Assembly: GCA_019084245.1 (NCBI GenBank)
Contig: JAHRFE010000015.1
Location: forward strand, 1-64,000
Source: Hoeflea sp.
Lineage (GTDB): Bacteria > Pseudomonadota > Alphaproteobacteria > Rhizobiales > Rhizobiaceae
Direction of reading: 5' to 3'
DNA length: 64,000 nucleotides
The notes under the pieces are model-generated. The model was given only the letters and a program-made list of their open reading frames with translations, was not told where the DNA came from and searched no databases. Below, in pieces: positions 19,005 through 29,186 of this stretch (positions within the stretch are counted from its first letter, which is position 1; the number at the start of each line of letters is the position of its first letter). Both the position numbers and the translations under genes were made by a program.

Positions 19005-19251
19005 ATTCTATAAAGTCGAATAATTTTCGGAACGTTCCGCCGGCTTGCGCATTGTGCTGGTGTAATCGAACCCGCGACCGACGTCCGAGAGGGCGAAGCC
19101 GCACTAAGGAACTTCCCTTGAAAGAGTTTGCTGTTGCCGCCGCAGTGCCGAAACCGCGATAGGCAACCGAAAGTATCCTGATCTGACACCCCTTCAGATC
19201 AGCTTGGCCAGCCGGCTTCCCCACCCCCCTGCCGGCTGGCCATCTTTTTTT
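19005..19251 (+). ncRNA. Candidate structured small RNA
   Basis: An AT-rich box near 19000-19015 (TATATATTCTATAAAG) resembles a -10 region. Downstream are a perfect 12-base palindrome CGGAACGTTCCG (19029-19040), an exact 8-bp hairpin CTGATCTG / CAGATCAG (19178-19202), and then a 10-bp terminator stem followed by seven T. No reading frame fits. The orientation is set by the terminator. Ends are approximate and no known family was recognised. Confidence 0.35.
19206..19250 (+). terminator. Strong rho-independent terminator
   Basis: GGCCAGCCGG / CCGGCTGGCC (10 bp, perfect) with a 16-base loop and a seven-T tract. No protein gene ends closely upstream on this strand; the LuxR-type gene stops 340 bp earlier, which suggests a separate untranslated transcript. 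Confidence 0.85.
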
Positions 19252-19786
19252 CCGGCTTTTTTCACCGCTGACCCGCCCACCGACGCCCTTTTCCGGCTGC
19301 TGAATTGCCCTCGCCAGAAAATCCCTGCCGCTGAAACCTTCCGGTCCCGGTTATTTCCCGGACGGCCGCGCCCCGTGCGCCCCGTCCCAAATCCTGGCCC
19401 ACATGTCCTGGCCCGCGGAGCCTTGCCGGCATGCCACGCCCCCGGTTTGTCCTGCCGAGACCGATCGGTTCGTCCTCATCCCGCGGATCTACGGGACTCT
19501 CGGTTGTCCATTGAACCGGCTGCTCCTGCAGATCCTCGGCACGACGACCGAGAATGACGGCGGCGGCGGTCGAGGATCACGACGGCGGGCCTTGAACGAC
19601 AAGAATTCGACGTCCATGAAGGCCAGACTTCGGCCATCAATCGCAGGTGGATCAAGCACTTGATTGAGCTACCAAGACACTTTGATTAAAACTGCGGTTC
19701 CCCCGAAAAGCCGATCTTAACGCCTTTGTGCAATGTTCCCCGCAATCCGCAAGACGGGTTGGCATGAGTGTGAAGTGAGACGGGCG

Positions 19787-20998
19787 ATGGACACGGGCGT
19801 TGGCCGCACGCAGGAACGCCTGCATGACTGGGATTTTTCCAGGGCGCTGTACCTGGTCCTCGGCATCCCGTTTCATGCCGCGGTCATCTATTCGCTGAGC
19901 CATGAATGGTCGGTGAGTTCGCCCGACAAAAGCCAGGCGCTGACCTGGTTTGCCAACTTCCTCCACACTTTCCGCATGCCCGGATTTTTCATCCTGGCCG
20001 GCATGTTCTCGATCATGCTGCTCGACCGGCAGGGCGCGCGGGCCTGGCTCAAAAGCCGGCTCATCCGCCTCGGTGTGCCGCTGGTCTTTGCCACGCTTCT
20101 GATCCTGCCGTTCCAGATCGTCGTCCAGTCTGTGGCGCTGACCGTGTCCGGCGCCTTGCCGATGAGTGAGTTGCAGAGCCATATCGCCCGGGAACTCACC
20201 CATTTCGGCGAGCCCTGGATCTCGCACCTGTGGTTCCTGTGGGCGTTGACCGCCTATTGCGTGGGCCTGGCGGCGCTTCATGCGCTGATTGGCGGACGAG
20301 GCCTGCGCGCCCTCGCCGAAGGCGGTGTCGCCTGGGTCGGGGACAACCGCATCCTGTCGCTCGCAGCTTTCGCCGCCATCTGCGAACTGGCCGCCCTTGC
20401 CCAGACGGAGGTCACCGGCGCAAGCCCCTATTACGGCAATGCGGTGATCAACTACAATCTCTACGCTCCCTATTTCGGCCTCGGCGTGGTGCTGTTTTAC
20501 AGCCGGACCCTGCAGGATCTGCTGCTCAAGGCCGGTGTGCGGAGCTTCGCCGCCGGCGTCGCGCTGGTGAGCCTGTCGCAACTCCCCTATGCCGGGCTTT
20601 TCACCCACACGCTCACGGTGATTGCGGGGCTGATCGGCGCGGTTCTGATTGTCGGCTTCATCTCCAATCTGGCGCGGCGGCATTTCAGCCGGTCCGATCC
20701 GCGCATTCGCGGACTGGTCGACGCCTCCTTCACCATCTATCTGTTCCACCACCCGGTGGTCTATGTGCTGGCGACGCTGTTCCTTTTGGTCAACCTGCCG
20801 CCGCTGCTGGAATTCGCCCTGATCGCGCCTGCTGCCGGCTTGATCGCCTATGGCATCCACCTGGCTGTCAGCCGCAGCGCCGTGCTGACGCTGATGTTCA
20901 ACGGGGTGATGCCGAAACAAGCGCGCGCGGCGCCGACCGTCTTGGCTAACGAGCCGCTCGCCATGTCGATCGCACGGCCGTACCCGTGGCGGGGGTGA
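19787..20998 (+). CDS. Acyltransferase 3 family membrane protein (OpgC-like)
   Basis: 403 residues with about ten transmembrane helices. The family landmarks are DFSRALYLVLGIPFHAAV at the N-terminus, with the catalytic-type histidine in the first helix, and RMPGFFILAGMFS. Related proteins O-acylate or succinylate periplasmic glucans or polysaccharides. The ATG at 19787 is preferred because the 18 upstream codons are polar and atypical. No glucan synthase gene is nearby. Confidence 0.85.
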   Translation: MDTGVGRTQERLHDWDFSRALYLVLGIPFHAAVIYSLSHEWSVSSPDKSQALTWFANFLHTFRMPGFFILAGMFSIMLLDRQGARAWLKSRLIRLGVPLVFATLLILPFQIVVQSVALTVSGALPMSELQSHIARELTHFGEPWISHLWFLWALTAYCVGLAALHALIGGRGLRALAEGGVAWVGDNRILSLAAFAAICELAALAQTEVTGASPYYGNAVINYNLYAPYFGLGVVLFYSRTLQDLLLKAGVRSFAAGVALVSLSQLPYAGLFTHTLTVIAGLIGAVLIVGFISNLARRHFSRSDPRIRGLVDASFTIYLFHHPVVYVLATLFLLVNLPPLLEFALIAPAAGLIAYGIHLAVSRSAVLTLMFNGVMPKQARAAPTVLANEPLAMSIARPYPWRG

Positions 20999-21004
20999 AG
21001 GGCC

Positions 21005-21316
21005 TCAGCGGTCCTCCGGCGGGATATCCTTGAGCCGCCGCGAAAAGGCAGCGACCTCTTCCGCTGAATAGGACATCTTCCGCCGGATCGTGGACGCAGG
21101 ACGCTTGGCGACCGACAGTCCGGGCCGCCATTCCGTGGCCGGGCGGATTGGCCGCGGCGCAAACCCGCCGCCGCAATTGGGGCAGACATTCAGAAGGACA
21201 GTCTCGACGCAATCGGCGCAGAAGGTGCACTCGAACGTGCATATCCGCGCCTCGGTTGCCTGTGGCGGCAGGTCCTTGTCGCAGCATTCGCAATTGGGTC
21301 TGAGTTCCAGCGCCAT
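21005..21316 (-). CDS. DUF1272 zinc-ribbon protein
   Basis: 103 residues. Residues 1-55 hold eight cysteines in paired CxxC-type motifs (CECCDKDL; CTFECTFCADC; CPNCGG), the DUF1272 pattern, which should bind two zinc ions. The tail is basic and ends with a short helix (EEVAAFSRRLKDI). Function unknown; it is probably an adaptor or nucleic-acid-binding protein. The gene ends 7 bp from the convergent acyltransferase stop. Confidence 0.85.
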   Translation of the reverse strand: MALELRPNCECCDKDLPPQATEARICTFECTFCADCVETVLLNVCPNCGGGFAPRPIRPATEWRPGLSVAKRPASTIRRKMSYSAEEVAAFSRRLKDIPPEDR

Positions 21317-21360
21317 GGCGGGTTCTCCTTGTGCGGGAGGATACTCTTGAGCGGTTCCAG

Positions 21361-22641
21361 CTACCGACCGATCACCCGACCCAGCCGCTTTATGCCCTCA
21401 TCGATCATGGCTTCGGTGGCGCAGGAGAACGACAGGCGGATGGTGTTGGAGCCGGAGCCGTCGGCGAAGAAGGCGCGGCCGGGGACGAAGGCGACGCGCT
21501 CGGTCTTCAGGCTTTCGGCCAGCAGTGCGGCGCCGTCGAAGCCCTCGGGCAGCGTCACCCAGACGAACATGCCGCCGTCCGGCCGGGTCCAGCTCACGCC
21601 CTTGGGCATGTGGGTGTCAAGGGCCGAGAGCATGGCGTCGCGGCGCGCCTTGTAGGCGGCCTTGATCGTCGCCACCTGGGCCTCGAAGCCATTGGCGGCG
21701 ACGGTGTGGATCGCCATCTGGTTGAGCGTCGCCGAATGCAGATCCGCCGCCTGCTTGATCAGCACGAGTTTGGAGATCACCGGCTTTGCGGCGCAGACCC
21801 AGCCGACGCGCAGGCCGGGCGCCAGCGTCTTGGAGAAGCTGCCGCAATAGATCGTGCGGCTGGCCTCGATCGAGCCCGTGCGCGCGATGTCGAGCGCCAG
21901 CAGGGGAGGGACGTCCGCGCCGTCATAGCGCAGTGACTGGTAGGCGGCGTCCTCGATGACGGCAATGTCGAGCTCCGTGGCGAGATCGAGGATGGCCTTG
22001 CGTGCGCTCTCGGGAAGGGTTTCGCCGGTGGGGTTGGCGAAATCGGCCGAGGCATAGGCGAACTTGACCTGCCCGCCTTTCGACGCGGCGGTCTCGCGGT
22101 AGTCGGCGGCCGAGCGGTTGGCGAGCGGCGTCAGCCGGTCGTAGTGGGGCTCGTAGGCGTTGAACGCCTGCAGCGCGCCCAGATAGGTGGGCCAGCCGAC
22201 CAGCGCCGTGTCGCCCTTCGACAGGAACAGCTTACCGAGATAGTCGAGCGCCTGCTGCGATCCCGAGGTGATCATGATGTTCTCAGCTGTGCAGGGCACG
22301 CCGAGAGAGGCCATGCGGGTGACCAGCCACTCGCGCAGCGGCCGGTAACCTTCGCTGACGGAGTATTGCAGCGCAGCCCCCTTGGTGTCGCCCGACAGCG
22401 CCGCAGTCAACGCCGCGCCAAATGCTTCGGCCGGAAACAGCGCCGGGTCGGGAATGCCGCCGGCAAAGGAGATCACGTCGGGCTGGTCGAGCAGTTTGAG
22501 CAGTTCGCGGATTTCCGAGGCCTTCATCCGTTCCGCCCGCGTGGCGAAAAGCGCCGGCCAGTCGAGGCCGTGACCGGCCGCTATCCCGCCGGCGGGGGCG
22601 CGATCCCTGTTGCATCTGCCCATCCTGTTGCATTTGCCCAT
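21361..22641 (-). CDS. PLP-dependent aminotransferase, class I/II (2-aminoadipate transaminase-like)
   Basis: A fold-type I aminotransferase of about 430 residues. Markers are MKASEIRELLKLLDQPDVIS, FAGGIPDPALFP, SGSQQALDYLGKLF, the PLP lysine in GSFSKTLAPGLRVGW, and the C-terminal RLSFS arginine. Relatives use aromatic or 2-aminoadipate substrates. The start is unresolved: the frame opens inside three 18-bp repeats and ATGs exist at 22641, 22623 and 22527. The best ribosome site (AGGAGGA, 22668-22674) instead leads to an ATG at 22663 in a different frame. Confidence 0.88.
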   Translation of the reverse strand: MGKCNRMGRCNRDRAPAGGIAAGHGLDWPALFATRAERMKASEIRELLKLLDQPDVISFAGGIPDPALFPAEAFGAALTAALSGDTKGAALQYSVSEGYRPLREWLVTRMASLGVPCTAENIMITSGSQQALDYLGKLFLSKGDTALVGWPTYLGALQAFNAYEPHYDRLTPLANRSAADYRETAASKGGQVKFAYASADFANPTGETLPESARKAILDLATELDIAVIEDAAYQSLRYDGADVPPLLALDIARTGSIEASRTIYCGSFSKTLAPGLRVGWVCAAKPVISKLVLIKQAADLHSATLNQMAIHTVAANGFEAQVATIKAAYKARRDAMLSALDTHMPKGVSWTRPDGGMFVWVTLPEGFDGAALLAESLKTERVAFVPGRAFFADGSGSNTIRLSFSCATEAMIDEGIKRLGRVIGR

Positions 22642-22659
22642 CCTGTTGCATCTGCATTG
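22606..22659. repeat. Three tandem 18-bp repeats at the aminotransferase start
   Basis: Three near-identical units (CCTGTTGCATCTGCCCAT and variants) at 22606-22623, 22624-22641 and 22642-22659. Each carries a start codon on the minus strand. Because the unit length is divisible by three, copy-number change would add or remove residues without shifting the frame. Confidence 0.8.
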
Positions 22660-22841
22660 ACATGCTGTCCTCCTGGGAGCGCGCTGCTGCGCTCGATCGA
22701 ATGCGGTGTGGTGCCATACCGCGCCATGTGCTGAAGGTTCGTTTCGCCCGGATAGGTCCCTGATGGCGCAACAAAACTGCGTGGACAGCGGTCTCACGGC
22801 AAGATTGAGCATGAAAGCATATTTATGTCAACAATGCTGAC

Positions 22842-23270
22842 CTAATCTTGAGCGGGGCTTTCCCGGTCAGGCTCGAAGGTCATCGCGGTGCCGTTCATGC
22901 AGTAGCGCAGGCGCGTGGGCGCCGGCCCGTCGTTGAAGACATGGCCGAGATGGGCGTCGCAGTCGGCGCAGCGCACTTCGGTCCTGACCATGAAGAAGGA
23001 GCGGTCCTTGTGCTCGCTCACCGCATCCGGCGCGACAGGGGCATAAAAACTCGGCCAGCCGGTGCCGGAGTCGAATTTGGTCTCGGAGCGGAACAGTGCG
23101 CGGTCGCAGCAGACGCAGCGGTAGAGCCCCGCCGCCTTGGTGTCCCAGTTGGGGCCGGTAAAGGCCCGTTCGGTGCCGTGCTTGCGCGTCACGCGATACT
23201 GCTCCGGCGTCAATTGGTCGCGCCACTCGGCTTCGGTCTTGCGGATCTTGTGGGGGGCGCTGTCGCTCAT
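22842..23270 (-). CDS. msrB: Peptide-methionine (R)-S-oxide reductase
   Basis: 142 residues. Four zinc cysteines (C52/C55 in RCVCCDRAL and C101/C104 in RCADCDAH) and the resolving/catalytic cysteine (C124, RYCMNG) are present, together with the substrate-site motifs GTGWPSF and HLGHVF. MsrB reduces methionine-R-sulfoxide in proteins using thioredoxin. The ATG at 23270 has AGGAGA upstream; the longer open frame is not coding-like. It is a stand-alone gene, with msrA elsewhere. Confidence 0.95.
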   Translation of the reverse strand: MSDSAPHKIRKTEAEWRDQLTPEQYRVTRKHGTERAFTGPNWDTKAAGLYRCVCCDRALFRSETKFDSGTGWPSFYAPVAPDAVSEHKDRSFFMVRTEVRCADCDAHLGHVFNDGPAPTRLRYCMNGTAMTFEPDRESPAQD

Positions 23271-23514
23271 CGGCTGGTCTCCTGCCTCCGGATAATAGAC
23301 CGCAACGCCTTGCTGGCAAGGTGGTTCCCGGGCCGCTGCATGTTCGGCGCGATGCTGCCGGAAATAGCTTGCTGCGGAGCCTGGAAATGGAAGAGAACAG
23401 GTCTTTTCCACCAATTTTGAAAAGGTTTGACTTGTCCAAAACGGATGTGACGACTAAGTGACGGGGCAAATACCGTTCAATCGGAAATCAGAAGCCGTCC
23501 CCGGGGAACTTTGA

Positions 23515-25899
23515 ATGAGCGCTGCCGCGCCAGGAACGACGTTACTTGTTTTGATGTTGCCGTTTCTGGCGGCGTTGATTGCACCATGGCTGACCCGTCG
23601 CCTGGGGCACAATGCAGCCTGGGTGCTGGCGCTGGCGCCCGCGGCGATCTTCATTCATTTCCTGGGCTTTGCCGGAGAGGTGGCCGATGGCGGTGTTGTT
23701 ACCGGCGGCTTTGCCTGGGTTCCATCCTACAATGTGAGCTTTTCCTGGCTGATCGACGGCCTGTCGCTCACCTTCGTGCTGCTGATCTCGGGCATCGGCG
23801 CGCTGATCATGCTCTATTCGGGCGGCTACCTGAAGGGCAACGACCAGCTCGGCCGGTTCTTCTCCTTCATGCTTCTGTTCATGGGCGCGATGCTCGGCGT
23901 CGTGATCTCCGACAGTTTCCTGATGCTGTTTGTCTATTGGGAACTGACCTCCATCACCTCGTTCCTGCTGATCGGCTTCGATCACACCCGCGAGGCCTCG
24001 CGCCGTGCCGCCATCCAGGCGCTGGTGGTCACCGGCGGTGGCGGCCTTGCGCTGCTCGCGGGTCTCCTGGTGATCTGGAACATCACCGGCGTCAGCCAGA
24101 TCTCGCTGCTCTTGAGCTATGGCGACGATGTCCGCGCAAGCCCGTTCTACCTGCTGGCGCTGTTTCTGGTGCTGGGCGGGGCGTTCTCCAAATCGGCGCA
24201 GTTCCCGCTGCATTTCTGGTTGCCCAACGCCATGGAGGCGCCGACGCCGGTGTCGGCCTATCTGCATTCGGCCACCATGGTCAAAGCCGGCGTCTATCTC
24301 TTGATGCGGCTCAACCCGGTGCTCGGCGACACGGCCTGGTGGGAAACCATCCTGCCGGTGTTCGGCGGCGCCACGCTGCTCGTCGGCACGCTTCTCGCCA
24401 TCCGACAGACCGATCTCAAGCTGATGCTGGCCTACACGACCGTCTCCTCGCTCGGGCTTCTGGTGATGCTGACCGGCTTCGGCTCCGAGCACGCCATTGC
24501 CGCGGCAGTGCTTTATCTGGTGGCGCACTCGCTGTTCAAGGGTGCGCTGTTCATGGTTGCGGGCCTGATCGATCATGAATCCGGCACCCGTGACGTCACC
24601 CGCCTCGGCGGCCTGCGCAAGGCCATGCCGATCACCTTCATCGCGGCGATCGCTGCGGCAATCTCCATGGCAGGCCTGCCGCCCTTCGTCGGCTTCCTCG
24701 CCAAGGAGGAGATCTACTATGCGCTCTGGGCCACCAATCCCTGGGCGCTGTCCTTTGTCGCGGTGGCGGTGGTGGGCAATGCGCTGATGTTCGTTATCGG
24801 CTTTGCGGTGGCCATCAAGCCGTTCTTCGGCCCGGAGGTGAAGACCCCCAAATCCGCCCATGAAGGGCCGGTGCTGTTGTGGCTCGGGCCTCTGACGCTG
24901 GGCATTGCCGCATTGCTGGCGGCGCTGGTCTCGCCCTTCACCCACCGCTTCATCTCGTCCCCCATGGCAAGCGCCGTGGCAGGCAAAGCCGAGATCGTGA
25001 CGATCTCACTGATTCCGCATCTGGGCCCGGCGCTGATCCTGTCGCTGGTCACGGTAGCGCTTGGCGTCATCTTCTACCGCATGCTCGATCAGCTCAGGGC
25101 AGGGATGGTATGGTTGCTCTCGGCCATCGGCTGGGGCCCCGACCGCGGCTTCGACCAGCTGATTGCCGGGCTTGTCCGGTTGTCCGTAGCCGTCACCCGG
25201 TTTGTCCAGCCGGGGCGGCTCGAGATCTACATGACGGTGACCTTCCTGATGGTCGCCGCGGCGCTGATCGGACCGATGGCCTGGTATGGCGAATGGCCGG
25301 CGATGCCGGTCTGGCCGGCCGATGCGCAGTTTCATGAGCTGGTGGTCATCGCCATCGCCTTCATCGGCCTGCTTGCCGTCATTTATGCCCGCGACCGGCT
25401 TACGGCCATCGTCTCGCTCGGCATCCAGGGCTTTGCCTTGGCGCTGATCTTCATGCTGTTCGGCGCGCCGGACCTCGCGTTCACCCAGTTCATGGTCGAG
25501 ACCCTGGCCGTGGTCATTCTGGCCCTGGTCATGACACGGCTCAAGCTGACGTCGGCCGACCACAGGCCGACCGGGCGAAAGCTTATCGACCTGTCGGTGG
25601 CGCTTGCCTGCGGAACCGGCTTCATGCTCTATCTCATGGCGGTCACCCAGCAGCCGTTCAACACGGCGCTCAGCGAATTCTTCTCGGCCTATTCAAAGGT
25701 CGTCGCCCACGGCACAAATGTCGTCAACGTGATCATTGTCGATTTCCGCGGCACGGATACCCTGGGCGAGATCGCTGTCGTCATGGTCACCGGTCTTGCC
25801 ATCCTTTCGTTGATCCGCATCCGCTCGCTGCGCGCGGGCGAGATTGCCGACAATGATCCGGACCAGCTTGGGCCCGACCAAAATGGCAAGGTGAACTGA
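23515..25899 (+). CDS. mrpA: Mrp Na+(K+)/H+ antiporter subunit A
   Basis: 794 residues, about 20 transmembrane helices, the largest Mrp subunit. It is homologous to the Complex I NuoL subunit in residues ~60-410 ([50 protein letters not shown]), including the proton-channel lysines and glutamate. The C-terminal third has the MrpA-specific NuoJ-like part ([20 protein letters not shown]). The complex exports Na+ or K+ in exchange for protons, giving alkali and salt tolerance; in rhizobia it is called Pha1. First of seven tightly packed genes. Confidence 0.96.
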   Translation: MSAAAPGTTLLVLMLPFLAALIAPWLTRRLGHNAAWVLALAPAAIFIHFLGFAGEVADGGVVTGGFAWVPSYNVSFSWLIDGLSLTFVLLISGIGALIMLYSGGYLKGNDQLGRFFSFMLLFMGAMLGVVISDSFLMLFVYWELTSITSFLLIGFDHTREASRRAAIQALVVTGGGGLALLAGLLVIWNITGVSQISLLLSYGDDVRASPFYLLALFLVLGGAFSKSAQFPLHFWLPNAMEAPTPVSAYLHSATMVKAGVYLLMRLNPVLGDTAWWETILPVFGGATLLVGTLLAIRQTDLKLMLAYTTVSSLGLLVMLTGFGSEHAIAAAVLYLVAHSLFKGALFMVAGLIDHESGTRDVTRLGGLRKAMPITFIAAIAAAISMAGLPPFVGFLAKEEIYYALWATNPWALSFVAVAVVGNALMFVIGFAVAIKPFFGPEVKTPKSAHEGPVLLWLGPLTLGIAALLAALVSPFTHRFISSPMASAVAGKAEIVTISLIPHLGPALILSLVTVALGVIFYRMLDQLRAGMVWLLSAIGWGPDRGFDQLIAGLVRLSVAVTRFVQPGRLEIYMTVTFLMVAAALIGPMAWYGEWPAMPVWPADAQFHELVVIAIAFIGLLAVIYARDRLTAIVSLGIQGFALALIFMLFGAPDLAFTQFMVETLAVVILALVMTRLKLTSADHRPTGRKLIDLSVALACGTGFMLYLMAVTQQPFNTALSEFFSAYSKVVAHGTNVVNVIIVDFRGTDTLGEIAVVMVTGLAILSLIRIRSLRAGEIADNDPDQLGPDQNGKVN

Positions 25900-25900
25900 C

Positions 25901-26320
25901 ATGCGCACCGTCATTTTCCGTTCCATTGCGCCGTTTCTGACCAGTCTCATGGTGCTTTTTTCGATCTTCGTGCTGCTGCGCGGCCACAACGAGCCTGGCG
26001 GCGGCTTTATTGGCGGGCTGATCGCGGCATCGGCGCTTGCGATCTACGGTATCGCCTGCGGCGTCGCCGCGGTTCGCCGCGCCATCTATTTCCACCCGAT
26101 GGCGCTTTCGGCTTTCGGGCTGTTCATGGCGACTGTGGCCGGCGTGCTCTCGGTGTTCGCCAGCGTGCCCTTCATGTCGGGCCTGTGGACCTATCCCGTG
26201 ATTTTCGGGGTCGAACTGGCCCTGTCGAGCGTGCTTGTCTTCGATGTCGGGGTCTATCTGGTCGTCGTTGGAGCCATCGGCTCGATTGCGCTTGGACTGG
26301 AAGAAGGGGACCGCGACTGA
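25901..26320 (+). CDS. mrpB: Mrp antiporter subunit B
   Basis: 139 residues with four membrane helices and the MnhB signature ([20 protein letters not shown]). It starts one base after the mrpA stop. Its own stop shares a base with the mrpC start. Obligate part of the seven-subunit antiporter. Confidence 0.95.
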   Translation: MRTVIFRSIAPFLTSLMVLFSIFVLLRGHNEPGGGFIGGLIAASALAIYGIACGVAAVRRAIYFHPMALSAFGLFMATVAGVLSVFASVPFMSGLWTYPVIFGVELALSSVLVFDVGVYLVVVGAIGSIALGLEEGDRD

Positions 26321-26697
26321 TGGAGCCTTTATTCGCCGTTCTGGTGGGCGCGCTGTTCACCGTCGCCTTCTACCTGTTCCTGTCCAAGCACATCATCCGC
26401 ATCCTCATGGGCGCGGCGATCCTGAGCAACGGCGTCAACCTGCTGATCTTCACCGCGGGGCGGGTCACGCGCGAAGTCCCGCCGGTGATTGGCCACGATG
26501 CCGATGTGCTCTCCGCTTCCGCCGCCAACCCGCTGCCGCAGGCGCTGATCCTGACGGCAATCGTGATTGCGTTTTCATTTTTCGCGTTTCTCCTGGTGCT
26601 TGGCTTCCGCACCTTCCAGAAGCTCGAGACCGACCGTTCCGACGAAATGCGCTTGGCCGAACCGGTGAGCGAGCCTTCGCCGCCGGTCGGGTACTGA
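26320..26697 (+). CDS. mrpC: Mrp antiporter subunit C
   Basis: 125 residues, a NuoK homologue with three membrane helices (FAVLVGALFTVAFYLFLSKH; LMGAAILSNGVNLLIFTAG; PQALILTAIVIAFSFFAFLL). The internal PLPQALILTAIVI segment is family-conserved. It starts in a TGATG junction with mrpB and ends with a short charged tail. Confidence 0.95.
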   Translation: MEPLFAVLVGALFTVAFYLFLSKHIIRILMGAAILSNGVNLLIFTAGRVTREVPPVIGHDADVLSASAANPLPQALILTAIVIAFSFFAFLLVLGFRTFQKLETDRSDEMRLAEPVSEPSPPVGY

Positions 26698-26707
26698 GGG
26701 AGCAAAA

Positions 26708-28294
26708 ATGGCTGTACCAAGCACTCCCCTTGAGGATCTTTCCGTCGCCTATCTGATGGAACCGGTGGCGGCTGCCGACTGGCTGATCCCGGCCCCGGTG
26801 GTCTGGTGCCTGCTGGTCGGCTCGGTTCTGGTGATGCTGCGCAAGCGCACGGCGCTGCAGCCGCTGATCGCCATACCGTCGCTGATGGTGCTCGTTTTCA
26901 TAACGCTGGGGCTTTTGTGGCATGTGGCCGTGAACGGCACGGTCACCATGACCATGGGCCGCTGGCTGCCGCCCTTCGGAATTTCCTTCACGGTGGATCT
27001 GCTGAGCGCGTTCTTCGCCGCCACCTCGTCGCTGGTGGCGCTCGCCGCCGGCATCTATGGCCGCAGCGATGTCGATGATTCAAGCCGCCGCTACGGCTTC
27101 TACCCGTTCCTGCTGCTGATCATGGCGGGCATTCTGGGCGCGTTCCTGACCGGCGACATCTTCAATCTCTATGTCTGGTTCGAAGTGCTGCTGATTTCGT
27201 CCTTCGGGCTCCTGGTTCTGGGCTCGAGACCCGTCCAGCTTGACGGCGCGGTCAAATACGCCTTCCTCAACCTGATCGCCACCACTTTGTTCCTGGTTGC
27301 CACCGGCTATCTCTACGGCCTGTTCGGCACGCTCAACATGGCCGACATCGCCATCAAGGCGTCCGAACTGCGCGGCGCCGCGCCGCTGATGACCCTGGTC
27401 ACGCTGTTCCTGCTGGCGTTTGCCATGAAGGCGGCGGCGTTTCCGGTCAATTTCTGGCTGCCCGCCTCCTACCACACCCCGCGGATCGTGGTCTCGGCGA
27501 TGTTTGCCGGCCTGCTCACCAAGGTCGGCATCTACGCGTTGCTGAGGATCCTCGGCATGCTGTTTCCGGTCGAGCGGCAGGAACTCTCCTTCCTCATCGC
27601 CCTTGCCGCAGCCTTCACCATGATCCTTGGGGTCATGGGCGCGCTGGCGCAGAATGATATCCGCCGCGCCATGGGCTTCCTGGTGATTTCCGGGATCGGC
27701 GTGATGATGGCGGGACTGGCGCTCGGCAGCCCGGCGGGCCTGTCCGGCGCGATCCTTTATGCCGCCCATTCGATGGTTGTGATGACGGCGCTGTATTTCG
27801 CCGTGGGCATCAGCGCACGGCTCGGCAGCAGTTTCAAGCTCACCGAGGCGGGCGGGCTCTACGCCCGCAACGCGGCGGTTGCCGGCCTGACGCTGGTGCT
27901 GTTCCTGTCGGTCGCGGGCCTGCCGCCGTTCTCCGGTTTCTGGCCCAAGATCATGCTGGTCAAGGCCTCGCTGGATGTCGGCGCCTGGTGGTTGGCCGGC
28001 GCCATCCTGATGACCGGCCTGCTCACCACCATCGCCGTCGGGCGGATCTGGGCGCTGGCCTATTGGCGCCCCGCGCCGGAAGCTGCTGACGGGGCGGGCG
28101 AAACCCCCGATCCCATGGATACCCAACCGCTGTCCTTCGGCGCCACGGCGGCTCTTGGCGGACTTGTGGTGATCACCATTGCCGCCGGCGTCTGGCCGGA
28201 GCCGGTGATGGCGCTGGCCCAGGAGGCCGCGCGCGGATTGCTTGATCCGTCGGCCTATGTACAGTCGGTGTTTCCCGTGGAGGCGTCCCAATGA
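26708..28294 (+). CDS. mrpD: Mrp antiporter subunit D
   Basis: 528 residues with ~14 membrane helices, homologous to NuoM/N. The proton-translocation motif is in YVWFEVLLISSFGLLVLG and KAAAFPVNFWLPASYHTPR, and VAGLPPFSGFWPKIML is the conserved discontinuous helix. It has an AGGGAG-type site before its start and its stop overlaps mrpE by four bases. Confidence 0.96.
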   Translation: MAVPSTPLEDLSVAYLMEPVAAADWLIPAPVVWCLLVGSVLVMLRKRTALQPLIAIPSLMVLVFITLGLLWHVAVNGTVTMTMGRWLPPFGISFTVDLLSAFFAATSSLVALAAGIYGRSDVDDSSRRYGFYPFLLLIMAGILGAFLTGDIFNLYVWFEVLLISSFGLLVLGSRPVQLDGAVKYAFLNLIATTLFLVATGYLYGLFGTLNMADIAIKASELRGAAPLMTLVTLFLLAFAMKAAAFPVNFWLPASYHTPRIVVSAMFAGLLTKVGIYALLRILGMLFPVERQELSFLIALAAAFTMILGVMGALAQNDIRRAMGFLVISGIGVMMAGLALGSPAGLSGAILYAAHSMVVMTALYFAVGISARLGSSFKLTEAGGLYARNAAVAGLTLVLFLSVAGLPPFSGFWPKIMLVKASLDVGAWWLAGAILMTGLLTTIAVGRIWALAYWRPAPEAADGAGETPDPMDTQPLSFGATAALGGLVVITIAAGVWPEPVMALAQEAARGLLDPSAYVQSVFPVEASQ

Positions 28295-28764
28295 GCCTGT
28301 TTCTGGTCAATGTGCTGCTTGCGCTGGCTTGGGCGGCGGTCACCGGATCGTTCACCTTCCTCAATTTCGCCTTCGGCTTCGTGCTGGCGATTTTCGCCCT
28401 GTCGCTGATCCGCGAGCAAGTCGGCTCCGTCGGGTATTTCTCCCGCGCCCGCCGCGTCGTGTCGCTGTTGCTGCTGTTTGTCACCGAACTGGTGCTTTCG
28501 GCCTGGAAAGTGGCGCTGCTTGTGCTGTCGCCACGCATGGATCTGAAGCCGGGGATCTTCGCCTATCCGCTCAGGGTCGACCGCGATTTCGAAATCACCA
28601 TTCTGGCAAATCTCATCACGCTCACACCCGGCACCTTGTCGGTCGATGTGTCCGATGACCGGCGTATTCTCTACATTCATGCCATGGACGCCTCCGATCC
28701 CGACGCCACGCGGCGCGAGATCGCCGAGGGTTTTGAAAGCAAGATCATGGAGGCGTTCCGATGA
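28291..28764 (+). CDS. mrpE: Mrp antiporter subunit E
   Basis: 157 residues; two membrane helices at the N-terminus and a soluble domain with the MnhE signature ([31 protein letters not shown] across ~85-115). Overlaps its neighbours by four bases on each side, consistent with translational coupling. Confidence 0.94.
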   Translation: MSLFLVNVLLALAWAAVTGSFTFLNFAFGFVLAIFALSLIREQVGSVGYFSRARRVVSLLLLFVTELVLSAWKVALLVLSPRMDLKPGIFAYPLRVDRDFEITILANLITLTPGTLSVDVSDDRRILYIHAMDASDPDATRREIAEGFESKIMEAFR

Positions 28765-29186
28765 TCGGCGTCGAAACCATCTTCGATTATGCTGTCACCA
28801 CCACCTTGGGCGTTTTGTGCCTGTCGTTTCTGGTCACCATCTACCGCATCGTCAAGGGACCGACCCTGCCGGACCGGATCCTGGGTCTCGACATGCTGGT
28901 GTTGATCGCCATCGGGTTCATTGCGGTGATCGGCATCAAGACCGGCTACGCGCTCTATGTGGATGTCGCCATTGCGCTGGGGCTGGTGGGTTTTCTCGCC
29001 ACCGTCGCCTTTGCCCGTTTCGTTCTGTCGCGCGGTAAGACCGAGGACGATATTCTGACCGAAGCGCGCGAAGCGGCCTCCACTGCGCGCCGCGAGGCAA
29101 AGCTGCGGGCAAGACCTTCAGGCGGAAATCCGGGCTCCGCACCGCATCCCGGCGCGGGCCAAACCGGGGGGGAAACCAACCCATGA
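28761..29186 (+). CDS. mrpF: Mrp antiporter subunit F
   Basis: 141 residues. Three membrane helices make up the conserved ~90-residue MrpF core ([18 protein letters not shown]). An additional ~45-residue polar tail rich in Ala, Arg and Gly ([18 protein letters not shown]) is longer than in typical MrpF proteins and would face the cytoplasm. Confidence 0.93.
   Translation: MIGVETIFDYAVTTTLGVLCLSFLVTIYRIVKGPTLPDRILGLDMLVLIAIGFIAVIGIKTGYALYVDVAIALGLVGFLATVAFARFVLSRGKTEDDILTEAREAASTARREAKLRARPSGGNPGSAPHPGAGQTGGETNP

Larger units (their letters stand above)
18864..19786. other. 923-bp intergenic region, largely noncoding
   Basis: I find no convincing coding frame; open frames here have low-complexity translations. 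The region contains a candidate structured RNA with tandem hairpins ending in a strong terminator (see 19005-19251), then a GC-skewed stretch of cytosine-rich sequence up to the acyltransferase. Confidence 0.5.

Noticed and set aside
18913-19224. A 103-codon minus-strand frame in the noncoding gap
   Set aside because: No ribosome site, no recognisable motif, and it overlaps the candidate RNA hairpins.
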